A stretch of 64,000 nt of DNA. Source: Trichaptum fuscoviolaceum. Its lineage: Eukaryota > Basidiomycota > Agaricomycetes > Hymenochaetales > Trichaptaceae. The DNA lies in assembly GCA_910574455.1 (NCBI GenBank), contig CAJSYZ010000012.1, positions 2,287,317 to 2,351,316 on the forward strand, given 5' to 3'. Numbering within the stretch: the first letter of the stretch is position 1; every line of letters starts with the position of its first letter. Made by a program: the position numbers and the translations under genes. Positions 45,301-58,078 of this stretch are shown here, piece after piece. The notes under the pieces are model-generated. The model made no database searches, was not told the origin of the DNA, and saw only the letters and a list, made by a program, of their open reading frames with translations.

Positions 45301-46830
45301 CTACTTATCGCTGAGAGCAGCGACACCGGGGAGGGTCTAACGCGAACATCAAAACCCAATCAAGTTAATAACAAATAAAATCAACGTACCTTTCCCTCCA
45401 ACAACTCCAGACTTGCACCGCCACCCGTCGACACATGGCTCAGCTTGTCCTCCGCACCATGCTGCGCAACGACCGTCGCTGTGTCTCCACCACCAACGAT
45501 GACCGTGGAGCCGTTCTTCGCAGCCTCGATCGCTGCATCCAGTAGCGAGGTCGAGCCTCCTGCGAACTTCGGGAATTCGAAGACACCAGGGGGGCCATTC
45601 CAGAGGATAGTCTTCGAGGCGAGAACGGTCTTCTTAAAGAGCTCTCGGCTCTTCGGACCCGCGTCTAGACCCTGCCAGCCATCAGGGATTCCCTCCTCAT
45701 CGGTCGCCGTACCGGTCTGCGATAGAAAGGTTCCGTCAGAGATTTTTTTTGTTTAGTTATGAATAGCTCATATGCGCACGTTTGCATCCTTATCGAATTT
45801 ATCCGCGGTGATGTAATCGACGGGAAAGACGAGCTCGACGTTGTTCTTCTTGGCTTTCTCGACAAGCCCCGCGACCTTTTCCGAACCGTTTTTGTCGAAG
45901 AGGGACTGGCCAATCTGTGGAGCATTCGTGAATACAAGAAAAGGAGAAGCAAAGTGAAAGAGCATACAGAAACATTCTCGAGCGTCTTCTTGAACGTGAA
46001 GGCCATACCTCCGCAAATAATCAAGGAGTTGACCTAACCGAAAGATCAGTTCGCACTCAAAAATCACAATGCCCGCTGCGACGCACCTTGTCAAGCATGT
46101 TATCAATCAGCTGAATCTTGTCTGACACCTTCGCACCACCCAGGATCGCCAAGAACGGCCTGTCCGGGTGCTCCAGCGCCTTCGCGAAGAACTCCAGCTC
46201 CTTCTTCACCAAAAACCCAGCCGCCCGCTGTGGCAGCTTCACACCAACCATACTCGAGTGGGCACGGTGCGCAGTGCCGAACGCGTCGTTCACGTACACA
46301 TCCCCGAGCTTCGTGAGGCCCTCACGGAACTTCTCCACCGCCGCCGGGTCCGCCTTGGTCTTGTTGCCCTCCTTGTCCTTCACGGAGCCCTCCTCCTCGA
46401 TGTGGAACCGCAGGTTTTCCAACAGGAACACCGATCCAGGCGAAGCGGCTGCAACGGCCGCCTCGACCTGCTCACCGACGCAGTCTGGGAGGAACTGCAC
46501 GGGCTTGGAGAGTTGGGTAGAGAGTTCGTGAGATACCGGCTCCAGAGAATACTTTGCCACCACTTTGCCGTCCGGACGACCGAGATGCGACATCAAGATG
46601 ACAGCGTGGGCGCCGTTCTCAAGCGCATACTTGATTGTCGGCAAGGCTGCTACTATACGCTAAGATTCAAACCATTGAACACGAATGTGTCTGCAAATTT
46701 CATCGATCATGCTCACCGCAGGGTTAGTGATCTTTCCACCCTGCATCGGCACATTGAAGTCAACGCGAATGAGGACACGCTTGCCCTTCAAGTCGAGGTC
46801 AGAAATCGAGAGTTTGTTAGATAAAGACAT
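45301..46830 (-). CDS. PGK1: Phosphoglycerate kinase
   Basis: 416 residues from six exons (46717-46830, 46087-46659, 45968-46033, 45780-45914, 45390-45716, 45301-45336), matching the usual fungal length. It starts [19 protein letters not shown], with RVDFNVP and SHLGRPDG of the phosphoglycerate site, [53 protein letters not shown] and GGGDTATVV of the nucleotide site, and a C-terminal GVAALSDK. It transfers phosphate from 1,3-bisphosphoglycerate to ADP in glycolysis. The GC-rich third positions fit a highly expressed gene. The long antisense frame at 46168-46824 is a codon-bias shadow. Confidence 0.97.
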
Positions 46831-48180
46831 GGTAACTTTTGTTGAGAAGGTGAAGGAGTTGGCGGTTGGCTTTTAAAAGCTGTTGGGGCAGGTTCGAGAC
46901 CGACATCATCGATATCGCCGACGTGACGCATATAGCCAACGCTCCCACGTGTTGTCCCGAGTCCTACTGTATTCCCCCGAACGATGACAATTCACGCGGA
47001 ACGGAACATTGAATGCTTGGTGAATTCGCGATCAGAAGACAACGAAATAGCGTAGGGAGTGCTGATGTCGCGCTCCGGGGAAGCACAAAGAAATAAGGAA
47101 GCTTGACCTTCGGCAAAAATGGCTGCCGGTGATTGATTCGGAGCCTCAAAGTTCTTTAATACCATCGTCTTCATGTTATATGCTATAGGAGAGCGTCGTG
47201 ATTACAAGGCTGTAGGTATTAGTGTGCTACGCGGTGACAAGGTAGGTGGTGGATGAGAAGAGAGCAGGAAGGGGGGGATTTTACACCGAATGTCCTCCTT
47301 TATACTCTATGGTTAGTAACGACACCTCATTGGTTGGCTAATTATACTTATAATACTTAAAACGGAGTAAAAATAATTGCGACTCCGAATCAACTTGGTA
47401 TGCCTCTATTGCTTTCATAGACCTTAGGGCTATGTACACTCCTAGATCCTCGTATTCTACCCAGCTTCAGCCGTAGTGATGTAATCTGGATAATATATGG
47501 AATTGTTATTTCTCTGCTGTCATCTTCACAAGTGTTGTCAATGGAAGGGCTCCTAAGCATCCAGGTTTCCACATAACTGAAAATTAAGGTGCTTGTCCGT
47601 ACTATAAATTAATATGTAATCTCCATCGTCTGCTTCCGCACTATAGAGTTGTGAGACCATGCACAGTTTTGTTTCATTTCTTCATTTCAGCAAATGCCAG
47701 GAGGATCTTGCTGTCTTAGTTGTTGTAGTATTTCAGGATCATCGACGGTTATTAAGGGATATATTGAAAGGTCTGCTGGGGTCGATCTCTTTTGGCGTCG
47801 GTGTATCTGCCAAATATCAAATCCTCTCCAATTTTATAGTCCGAGGAAAAGAGAATGTATAATTTTCCAAAGGGCCAGAACGACTTCTGGAGTTCGAGAA
47901 CGTCGGAGATCATAACGATGCCTATCAGGGCCAGGTAACCTTACTCAGGCTGCAAGCCTATATCCGATGATGGGTGAAAGACAAGGCCTCCACGTTTGAC
48001 TCCGGATACACGCAGTCACAGTGATGGCCCATTGATCAAACCATTAATCGACGTTCAGAATATAACACGAGCGCCTCAGATGTGTATCCCTGTACAAGTG
48101 TCCATTTTCTAAGGAACCATAGATTAGCGAGAGAAAGCTTCCAAAACCATGTGTACGTTGATTTAAACGACAGTAAACCA
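46831..48180. other. Intergenic DNA
   Basis: PGK promoter side, then AT-rich DNA. Only short frames; nothing recognised. Confidence 0.4.
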
Positions 48181-48199
48181 AAGCTATGCTAACTCGGGG

Positions 48200-49153
48200 T
48201 CGTGACGATGCGAAGCTCAAGGAGTCGCCAAGTTCATCGGTACTGGTGATCCGGGTCCCAATATTCCTAGTCAACTGGGCGTCAACATGCTGCAGACGCA
48301 GTTCAATGACGTGAGCATGAAGAACAAGATATTGGGATAGCAAGAGAGGCTTCATCCAAGCTCTCCATTCCTGAGAACCACGTGTTCGCGACGATCGCCG
48401 AGGCGCAGAAGCCGATTGAGTTCTTGCAGAAGACACTTTCTGCGAAAGGGCCCAAATGCCTCAAAGCGGCCTCCGCAGCTGTCCCACTCTTGATGCTCTA
48501 TTTACCAGACGCGGACGTCACGAGACTCGACCGAGGGCGTTTCGTGATGGGGAGCTTTGTCGAGAACGCGCGCAACCTGAGCAAGCTCGGAGGAGTGGAC
48601 ACGATCCGGTACCAAGGCCTCAGCCACACGGAGCTCAATTCCATGCGCAGGTTTTTCCAAGATGGGCAAGTCATAAGCAGTTCGTCATATTTCTATCGAA
48701 CCAGCACGAGGCGGTCATGATGAAGGACTGGGTTTAGTGGCCCGACATCTTCATGTGGAAGGTCGCGGACAAGATGATCCAGAAGTACCCAACGGCACGG
48801 TGTTCACGGAGTCGGCGACGTTGATAAACCTGATCACTACTATATCACCCATGAGCCCGGAGGTCGAGCACCCCGATACGATGAAGCGGGTCTTGGACAT
48901 TGCGATTGAGGCGATGACAAAGGAGATGGACGCAGCCTTGGCTGGCGGGGGCGCACAGCCGGGAGAGGCGTACAAGCGCGCCATGACCGCAGCGTTCGAT
49001 TCGCTGGGCAGTTCGTGGCCGTTGGATACTTCTGAGAAGCTGATGTACCATGATGCCACTGGGAAGTACCCGCCACGACAGACCGCAAGTCGAGCTGTCG
49101 CTATCGCGGGTGCTTTGACTGCTGATAAATATGGTATCAAACCAGATATATAA
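48200..49153 (+). pseudogene. Degenerate unrecognised gene
   Basis: Pieces of one protein-like sequence are spread over frames. FIGTGDPGPNIPSQLGVNML (about 48230) ends at a possible donor near 48310; then an exon carries HVFATIAEAQKPIEFLQKTL through LGGVDTIRYQGL. Near 48660 the sense shifts frame (FVIFLSNQHEAVMMKDWV), meets an in-frame TAG at about 48736, continues PDIFMWKVADKMIQKYP, and shifts again to NGTVFTESATLINLI and onward to YGIKPDI at 49153. Three frame disturbances make a functional gene unlikely, unless more introns than expected are present. I do not recognise the family. Confidence 0.55.
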
Positions 49154-49690
49154 CAAATACACATATGGAACACGTACTGTAGTCTCGCAAAATATGACGA
49201 GTTTCCTCTTCATAGAGAGTCAGTGGCCCTTTTCCAAGGAAAGAAGTTGTAAGAAGTAACTCCTTATTGTGACGTTCTTTCGACAAATGAAGAAGTGGTT
49301 AGCTAGATGGTTGTCTGAGCCTTGGGGCAGGATTTAGTGGAAAGGGTTGACGTGACGGTGATGCTGTTGGACTCATACGCGTACAGCTAGCTTTGCCAGA
49401 GAAGTATTCCTACAGTGAGATTTCAGAGCTCTTCGTCAAGTGGAGGCATAAAGTAATACTCACAGCAAGCAGTTCTGTCTTCATCTGTACAGTAGCACAG
49501 CGGCAAGTTCAGGAAAGAATGGCAAACAAGTGGTGCGGCGTCATCCTTCTCTGAGCTTTCTATATAGAAGGTAATTCCATACATTCCCAGATATGTAGAA
49601 TCAGCCATATGAGGCGAGCATCTGAAAAGTTTGGGATGCCATTTGTTGAGAAAGACTTGGAGAAAGAAGGTCATTAGTGTCGAAGACGTT

Positions 49691-49770
49691 CAACTTGAAG
49701 TTGTGTGACACTGGTAGCACAATACTATTACTACTAGTAGTAAGTGTCACACATTAGTAAACTTGACTTC
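49691..49770. repeat. Small palindromic motif cluster
   Basis: CAACTTGAA (49691-49699), then GTGTGACACT and its inverse AGTGTCACAC around a TACTACTAGTAGTA palindrome (49729-49742), then an imperfect CTTCAATTGAAG. It may be a tiny inverted-repeat element or regulatory cluster. Confidence 0.5.
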
Positions 49771-49931
49771 AATTGAAGTAACTCGGAACGGGTACTGCAG
49801 TGGTGCATTCGAATATGTAAAAATATATGGACAGGTATAGGCTACAGAACTTGCATCGAGAAGGAAAGTGTCACATATGTTAAGGTAATAAGAAGACAAT
49901 CGAATATAACGGAGAAAAACGAATATGCCAT

Positions 49932-50812
49932 TCACATGAACCTCCCAAATGTGAATACATGTACAAAACCGAAAAGAATTCGCCTTATTGCAAAGAGCAG
50001 CGCTCCTATAAGGTAAAGACAACCATATAGGCCCGCGAATGGTGCAAGGAAAAGGATAAGGAATCCTTTTATCAATCCTTCCAGCGATGACTCTTGTCGC
50101 CTCCCTAATACGCCCAGCCTTTCCGACATTATGACAACGGGCATATTCGTCCACGAAGTCTGCACCTCAGCACTTGTCTTCATCGTCCGCTCGATCTTGT
50201 CTGCCCGGGCGAGCCATAGCCGGCGCTCCGTCTTGCTTGGGTGCACGCGCGATAGCTTACGCATACCCAACAGCACGAGCTCCTCCTGGACGCGCACGCG
50301 ATTCGCGCTTTCCTGCCACTCCAGGTCTGCTTCTCGACCGAGCCCCGAGTCGGCATCGAGAAATGAGGATGTAGAGAAGAGGACGTGGATGAGGCGCGCG
50401 ATGAGGTTGTGAGAACGACGTCCACGACTCTGACGGGCAGCGTCGAGGTCGCTGAGGTTGCGCTGTAGGTCACGGAGCGTAGCCTCACAGTCCTGCCCGA
50501 GAGGTGTGATAGGAGATGGAGGGCTTCGAGTATACGATGCAGGTACCGGGGTGATCGTTGGGATGCAGTTCTGAGTAGCTGGGTAGTCGTATTCCGGGGG
50601 AGACAACTCCGGTGCGCGCAATGGCGCCGAAGGTTGAACAAAGCTCGGGTGACTGGGCCCTGACTGACTCCATAATGGGTTGGCTAGTTTTGCTTCGATG
50701 AACGTCGGTCCTCAGCTTAAGGCTTATTCCACACACCTGAATTTAGCAGTTCCCCTTGGAACACGTTCGAATTTTGAACCTCCTCTGCTGCGGGTTTGAC
50801 GTCCACGATCAT
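49932..50812 (-). CDS. Predicted membrane protein, function unknown
   Basis: 275 residues from two exons (50737-50812, 49932-50683; 53-nt GTGTGT...CTAG intron, phase 1). It starts MIVDVKPAAEEVQNSN. A Pro/Ser-rich N region (PELSPPEYDYPATQN) is followed by a charged helical part with many Arg (QSRGRRSHNLIARLIHVL; LSRVHPSKTERRLWLARADK), then a C-terminal hydrophobic stretch (GFLILFLAPFAGLYGCLYLI and following) long enough for one or two membrane spans, ending FTFGRFM. No signal peptide; a C-terminal anchor is likely. Upstream exons cannot be excluded. Confidence 0.6.
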
Positions 50813-51522
50813 CCTCTTTTTAGCGAATGATAAAGACTTGGGAAAGAAAAAAGTATGAAGGCCTGAGACAAGCTGCTACGGATACCTTGCGGGGTCTTTG
50901 CGAGAGAGCTGCGCAGACTCGGAGTAAAGAACGCGCTGCGCAATGATCTTCCTCGCCATTATATGGACCTTGCAGTGCTGCACAGCTTTCGGCTCTGCTA
51001 TTATCGGACCCGGACTCCGCAGCAGCTTCAGTTGTGAAAATCACTGTTAACGGCCTCAATTGGCCGCAGTCTAGGCCGTATATGCCAGTGTAGCACTGCT
51101 ATCAGATAATCTAACTCAACTCTCCGCATTCATCATGATGATTGTTAGATTTGTCACGAATGGGTGTTCAAGCCATAGCTTCAAATAGAAACTAATATGA
51201 GAACATACACATAGCTTTAATTTATAGATATACGCACATGTTTTATGACCAGGATAGCCTTGCCAGTGATTATGTTTGTCTACCTCAAGTTCTGGTGGTC
51301 TGTCACGGTGTCGGTTTGGCTGAGGAGAGAAGCATGGAATCCGAGATGAGTTCACTACGCCCCTCGTAGTCTTCCGCGCTTTATAGGGGCTGAAGCGTAT
51401 TCTTCGAATAGCTGCTAGGGAGAAGGTTAAATCAGGGATTTAGACGATGGTGGCACGAAGGAAAGGCAGCCTGAATAAAAATTTGAGAAAATGGTATATT
51501 TACGTAAACGATCATAACGATC
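50813..51522. other. Intergenic DNA
   Basis: Nothing recognised beyond short frames. Confidence 0.35.
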
Positions 51523-51750
51523 ATGTCCACTTCCACACTGGCAGCTTCCGAGCCCTTCGTTCGTTCGAGTCTTGATGAGGCCGATTCAGCTCAATCTGGG
51601 GCAACGCAACGAATTCTTCTTCAAATTCTTCGTAGCTTGCATCCTATTCAACGACTTGAAAACTTGAGCGTCGTCCATCAAGTCCTTCAGAGCCTGCCAT
51701 CCACTTTAGAAGCTCTTCAAAACTGTCGCCCTCGACCCGACGATTTGTAG
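51523..51750 (+). CDS. Possible small protein or first exon
   Basis: 75 codons from an ATG, Leu/Ser-rich with a likely amphipathic helix (RILLQILRSLHPIQRLENLS), ending RPRPDDL. No family recognised and no clear splice continuation seen. It could be a small gene or chance. Confidence 0.25.
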   Translation: MSTSTLAASEPFVRSSLDEADSAQSGATQRILLQILRSLHPIQRLENLSVVHQVLQSLPSTLEALQNCRPRPDDL

Positions 51751-54458
51751 GGAAAGGATGTGCGGAAAGGGCTCATTCCGGACTCATGCATTCCGCAATC
51801 CCCTAAACTTCTAGTTTCTGAAGCAACCGCAGGATACAGCAAGGACGAGTCGCGTATGGTTGCTGGTGAAGGGTGATTCGAAGCAGTCTGGTGGGCGGAG
51901 TAGAGCAGGATGTGCTTCAGTGGGTATACATGGTGAGCTTGATCCTCAGCGTTCGGTGATTGCAGAGTTTTTTGACGGATGAACGCCCTAGTCGATAGGA
52001 CGAACTTTGTTGGCGTCCAGAAAGATACCGTCCCTCTCGACAGGGTAAGAACTCTCGCAGTCGTCTATGTCGCACTCCTTCGTACTGGAAATAAGGGTTT
52101 GCAGCTCTCGGTAAGCTGAAGGAGTATTCTTTGGTCGGTCGGGAAGTCTCTGACATCTCGTCCTCCGCTATTCGTGCAGCCAAACAGGGGCACGAACACT
52201 ATGGAGAAGCCTATGCCATCTGGTAAAAAGAGTCCTTTGGCATTCTTGTTACATCGAACCCTCACTCGACTGTCGAAGCCATAAGGTCTGAGACGCAATG
52301 ACATCGTCAACGCAGACGTCGACCCCGTGTCGCGCGATCGCTGCGATGGGCTGTCTCTTTGGTCGTGGGCCGTGGCCATAGGAGACGAATACGCGGTCTT
52401 CGTCTACTTTGCAATCGAATTCGTTACGAATGGTATCACATCCAGTCGAGATGTATATCGAAGTCGCACATTGCTATGGAATGGTTTTGCCGTCGAGTGG
52501 CATGGATGAACAGGATGATTCCATCAGGATCTGGACTTTGGCCATCTCTCGAGGTTTCGTCACTCTGAAACAGACTTACTGGTACAAAGCCCAGCTCCAA
52601 AGGAATTCTACGCCCGACAGCCGTAAAGTGAGCCCCGATTTACTCCAGGCGAAAATCGTGGACGAGACTGTGGGTTTGAGTGAGGAAGGACCAAAGTCAC
52701 CAGAACTCCTTTTATTTCGCGACCTCGTATTGCTTCGCAGGAGTCGGTATCGATTGCGGCATTAATTGCTAAGAATGCAGTAGCGAAGTAGTATTCATCT
52801 CCTTCGCACCGTCGACCTTCGATGGTTGCGTGACGAAGCGTATACGCGACCGGGTGTGATGGAGAGGCGTGTACGTCGCCGAAACGCGAGGATTCTCTCG
52901 GGTGTGCCCGTGTCACGGCAGATGTAGAGAAGGCTACGCTAGAATCTCTGGTATTCTCGAGCTGCGTCCTTGCGAAGCTCTGCTTTGATTGATGACGGGA
53001 GCAGTCTGGGATGCCTTAGCGTTTGTCCTCATCACTCATAATGCTGGTGTTCTTCAGGTATGTCCTCGTCCTTGACCCGATTGTCTGAGACTGACAGAAG
53101 AACCGTCATACAACAGGTTGCTCGATTGAAACCAAGAGACATCTACTGCAGAATGTCTTACAGGCTCGATCTTCACTTCATCTGAAGAAGGCCCGATCGC
53201 CCTCGACAGGTCGCCTGAATGAACCTCCACAGCAGACGAGACACCAGACACTTCACTGCAAGTATGAAATTGCTGCTGTTCGAGGCTTTCCCAGTCTTCG
53301 GCGCAGGGACGTAGCGCCGCAACCTCGTCAACCTATTGAAGAAGCGATATACCTCCAAATCAACGACACGACAAGGACCAAACTGAAGCTTCACCACTCA
53401 CTGGCTATCGAACCCCCCCCCCCCCCCCCCCTCACGCAAGCCTCAGCAGCTTCCAACCATCGCCGATCCTACGACGTACCCATCGACCTCCAGACCCTTC
53501 AAAGCATGACGGCAGGACTTTGTGTCAAAGTTTTTTTACGGATGGCTTGCAAGGCGTCAAGTAGCCCCTCGTCGGGCAAGGTTGCAGTCACGGGGTGTTG
53601 AAAGGCATTCTGTCTCCATCGCATAAGACAGTGTGCTTCGATCGGAAAGGGCAAACTTGCGCTAGCTAGGTGTCTTGCGTCCTTGTTCGTCGTTTTTGGC
53701 AGTATCTGGACCTCTACTCTTTCGCATGAATGACCAGAGTATGACCGCCCTGCCACAGCAACTGCCCATGATGTATCTAGCTTGCCGAGCTTTGGCAGTT
53801 TGTCATTGACGAACCCAAGTGCACTTGGATCTCAGCTATTCATCCAGCTTCAATGCGTATCTTGGGTACTAGCAAGTATGGCTTACAAAAGGTGGAAGGT
53901 CCTCCTCTTGGGCCGCGATTGATCTCTTTTGCTTCTGGTCTCGGCGCTCGATGTACGGGACTCCTCCAATCCTTATGAGCCTTATACCACCCGCCTCTGC
54001 TGCACGAGATCAGCCTATGGGAGGGGAGAAAATGAAGGAGTGGTTTTTAGAAAGTGGTTCGCCGTCGCATAAGGTGTTCGGTGGTACAACCACATCTTCA
54101 CCAAATATGTGTCCAGCATTCGAGTCGTTCCTCCGCTCTCCCTTCGGCTATTTTCCAACGCCTGGCTATCGATCAACCCAATTGCATCCTTTTTTGGCGA
54201 TCAAAGGAGAGCGTGTTCGAAACGGTTGCCATTTGCTGGTTTCCCGCGGTGCTGAAAAACAAAGCAAGCTACACGAGGTAAGCTCGCCGTCGATTGTGAA
54301 TCGAATTTTATCGGAACTAAACTGGGGTCATCGTTTTTAGTACTTAAACCCTGCTGTCCTTGAGTCGAGGAGTCTCCCCCTCTCAACCCGTTCCCCTGTT
54401 GATTCCCAACAACCTGTCCCATCTGCTCTAATAAGGGTGGATTCCTTCGTTTTCGGCG
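51751..54458. other. Gene-poor, probably decayed sequence
   Basis: Many short frames on both strands, none with recognisable motifs or good splice continuations. A 129-codon frame at 53951-54340 starts with ATG but is unrecognised. It looks like old, mutated sequence, possibly retroelement remains, but I cannot support that. Confidence 0.4.
53413..53431. repeat. 19-bp poly-C run
   Basis: Nineteen consecutive C. Such runs are prone to assembly length error. Confidence 0.9.
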
Positions 54459-55766
54459 ATGACTACAGTCGAATCTATCGAACGTGAAGTGTGGATGTAT
54501 CTGCGCAGACAACACGAACTTGAGGCACCTTCTGAGGTGTCTATCGAGAGCCTCTCCGCTGGCCCGGCGAGCACCCTGCACTTAAGCATTCCATCCAACT
54601 CCTTGGGACTGATCGTCGATCAGTCACAGTCACAGTCGATCCCCATTATCAGCAATGTCGATGACCTTGCTTTTGACAGCGAGAGTGATGAACGTCTATA
54701 TTTTGGACGTCATCCTGTCGGCAATCCTTTCTTCCTTGAAAGGCACAATGTCGAATTGTTCCGCCTGATCGCGCAGCAAACCTCCGACTTCCCGTTCCGA
54801 TCGCCTACGACATCATCTGCTTTATCGCCCTTCTATTCATCTACGTGAGTTCATGATCAGATTCATCTCCTTACCCGTAATTGACCTCTGCTCAGGTCAA
54901 GTTTGTTCTCTTCTCCTGACACCCCGTCGTCATCTTTCCCACCTTCACCCTTCGGGCCAAATCCAAATTTACCGCATTATGGCTCTGCCGCCTCGCATTC
55001 ACAATCCCGGGGCTTTAACGCAACTATAGAACCTAGATTGCTCACTTCCTCCGCTACGAACTTGATGGGAGTGCCATCCCCATCCAAGTTGCCTGTCGTA
55101 GGACCAAGTGAACGTGCTGCGAAGAAGCGAAGGAGGAATAATGAAGCGTCTGCCTATATTACTACTAGGCGAACTCGCCGACGCGTTGATGATCCTTCCA
55201 GCATTTTGCCTCAATCGACGGAGCCGTCACGCTTGTCTGTCCTGTCCAGCGACTCATCGCTTACTTCTCCCGGCTCTCTCTATGCCCAAGAACATCCGAG
55301 CGAGACATACACCTACTCTACTAAAGACGTCGGCGCATCCACGCACGTTCATGAAGGACCAAATTCCTCGGAATACAATCCTCAAGCCTCTCCTGCGCTG
55401 GACATACAGTCGGATCAGCAGCCAGATGAGTCGGCTTCTCCGTCTCCGAGCACAATTCCGTGCCCATTGAAGATCGGGGGAAAAGATTGCGGAGCACCCC
55501 TCACAGACGATATCTTACGCGAACACTTCAGATACGTGCACTCGAATGCTGACCTCCCAAAGTGTCTGTCTGCTTGTCCTTTCCCGGTACTTGAGGGAAA
55601 GGGACCATGCGTGGGCACTTCGGAGATGCGCAAATCATCTTATCTGAGGCATGCCATCGAGCTTCACTTCCCGGAAAGGGCCAAAGCACAATGCCCCGAT
55701 TGCTTGCAGCCTTACACGCGAGGATGGTCTCTCAAACGACACAAATGTGAGGAACCTCTGGTCTAG
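54459..55766 (+). CDS. C2H2-type zinc-finger protein, copy D
   Basis: 418 residues from two exons (54459-54844, 54896-55766; GTGAGT...CTCAG, phase 2 between AC and G of a Thr codon). That intron position is the same as before the zinc-finger exon in copies B and C, which supports common descent. It starts MTTVESIEREVWMYLRRQHE. The middle is Ser/Pro-rich with AAKKRRRNNEA (likely nuclear signal). C-terminal metal-binding region: CPLKIGGKDC with H-x4-H, then ACPFPVLEGKGPC with YLRHAIELHF, then CPDCLQPYTRGWSLKRHKC, a modified C-x2-C-x12-H-x-C finger. Probably nuclear; target unknown. Confidence 0.75.
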
Positions 55767-58078
55767 ATGGCGCACTCTGGTGCTAGAAAGAAGAGGATGT
55801 GAAAGTGACTTGTCCGTCGCGCTGGGTAACTTGATGTCTTCTCCCTTTCACTTCCATCTGCATTTCCCCCTTATCCTAATCTATGCACTTTCAAATCCCA
55901 AATTATGTTCTCATAACCCAGCCTTCCGTTTTTCCGCATGGAATATTTGATTTGGTTTATTCGGTTTATGTGTATTGTTACCGGCATCAAGTCTTCTTGT
56001 CAGCCCACGGGTGACGCGCCATTATTTTTCCACTTATTGTGACTTTCTTCTGTTTTTTCTCAACATTGTATCTTTACCGCAAACAAGCTATTCGTTATTC
56101 CTAATGCTTATATTCTTTGTTTACTGTATATATTTCCCCTGCAATTCTTTGTTCTCGTCATCTTTGCTTGTATTTCTTCATTCCGTGGAAAGCTGCATTC
56201 TAGTCGTTCACTGTACATGTCTGCTAGTACTGACATGTTACTCATTGATTGCGAGTCCTCTGCGACATACTACACCTGATTTGACGGTCTAAATGAACAA
56301 GGCTTTTTAGTTGATCGGGAAGAATCTTGAAAGCACAATTTTAGTGAGTTCATTTCGCTGGACATATATAGTAGTTAGTACACTCTTCAAGTTCGCGTCA
56401 ACTTTAGGGAAGGCGAAGACGCGATTCGAGTGGCGCTTCAATCTGGCTAGGCAGCCTGACGACGACCACGGATGCTGCTGGACGACGACGAGCTACGAAA
56501 TCTCCTGACTCTCGTAATTTCATATAATGCTGCTTTCTCATCTTCGCCTCAGCAAAAAATACTTGCTCTCATTCAGTCAATCGTCGACGGTAGTCTCCGC
56601 CAACCAACCCCACTGCCTTCCGCCTACAGTACGAACTTCTTAGGTCTTAGCCTTCAAGTTGCTTACTTTTTCTTTTTTGGACTCTACTCATAGGCATGAA
56701 TGTTCATACATGAACCCATCTTCACATTTGCTCCCTCGACACCTTGTCAACATACTCCTACTTTGTGTTGTAATATCTGAGTTCCACAACCATCGTCTAT
56801 TTCGAGTATTCAAGTCGGTCACACTCTTCCTGTGCTCATCTGGAGTAGGCTGCGCAAAGTCTCATCATTGCCTTCGCGGAGCCCGTCATCACAGAGATCG
56901 CAGACGTGACCTCAAACGTGATGAGCTACCTTGTCATGTTGTGCTTCTACCACATTCGCCGCATCGTCTTTGCAATTACGCACGTCGCCAGCATGATCAC
57001 AGTGGTGACCGTGCTGTACGTGGTGGTATACAAGGGCCTGCAGTTGTTGGAACCGATCACCATTGCGGACATTACGACGATGCGCCCTCCAACCTGTCTA
57101 CGTGCCTCTGTTTCCCTCGCTTTCGTCGTTCAATTCTTTTTCGGAGTGGACCTATGCGATCTCGGCCTCCATCATTTCGTTCGTTGAGCAATGATGCTTC
57201 ACCTGTTCTGGACCATGTGGAAGATGCACGTCGTGGCGGAGTGAGCGAGACGGGACACTTCATAGTCCGGGCGATTGCTGATGCGAACGTAAGGACGTTA
57301 CCTCGCCCATACACGCAATGCAGGAACCGAATCGCAGATGCACTTTATCTTTCTCCTGCATCTGTGGGTATGTCCAAGGGGAGACAGAGAAGGGGATCGG
57401 AGATATTGACACCTTCGGGAGTGTCCTGCTCTATGTTTTCGGGAAGTTTCCAAGCGCGTCTTCAAACTTGCAACGTGGGGTTTATCCAATCTTCAAGAGC
57501 TACTGACAGTGATTGTGCACAGCTCTTTACAAGTGCCTAGCTGTTACCACAAGATCCTCGTAGTTAACGAGGCGATTCGAATAATTGAGTCCCAGAGCTG
57601 GATCAGACCTACAGTATGTATGGAGTCATCGGATTTGATCACCTTTGCGTTCGAGCTCAATCTCGGCTCACTCACAGAACTGATTGCGTCACAATAAAGA
57701 TGCTATACCTCTAGGAGCACTGCCTTTCGTGGAGGTGTGCAACAAAGAACGAAGCTGGTTGTGTAACCACAACTCCCACAAGCGTTCCCAGGGGTCCACT
57801 TGCACCAGCTTGACAACCGAACCTTTCTTTCAAAATCCGTAGTGCTATTGTTTGGTTTCCCATTGTCAGTCCACCTTAACCACTCTGCTTTGAAGGACGC
57901 TTTTGGACAGGTTGTGGTTTACCGCGCTACTAATAGCACATGCGAACCATGGTTGACCAAGTCTGTTTTCAACGCCCACCGTCACCCTGTTCTCTTTCTC
58001 TCCCTTCCTACCCCTCCCCCTTTCCTTGCGTACGCCATTAAACATACTCACGCTAGTTTACAAACTACACGCGTGCAA
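55767..58078. other. Intergenic DNA with one possible membrane-protein fragment
   Basis: An exon-like piece 56848-57187 (acceptor GGAGTAG at its start) encodes AQSLIIAFAEPVITEIADVT followed by two hydrophobic segments (YLVMLCFYHIRRIVFAI; MITVVTVLYVVVYKGL). A small ATG frame at 56472 begins MLLDDDELRNLLTLVISYNA. They may belong to one split gene, but I cannot join them. The rest has nothing recognised. Confidence 0.35.

Noticed and set aside
46168..46824. 218-codon plus-strand frame
   Set aside because: Antisense shadow of phosphoglycerate kinase, caused by its codon bias.
56659..57540. 293-codon frame on the plus strand
   Set aside because: Composition is Arg/His/Ser-rich without motifs. 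A different frame in the same place looks more like protein (hydrophobic segments at 56906-57187).
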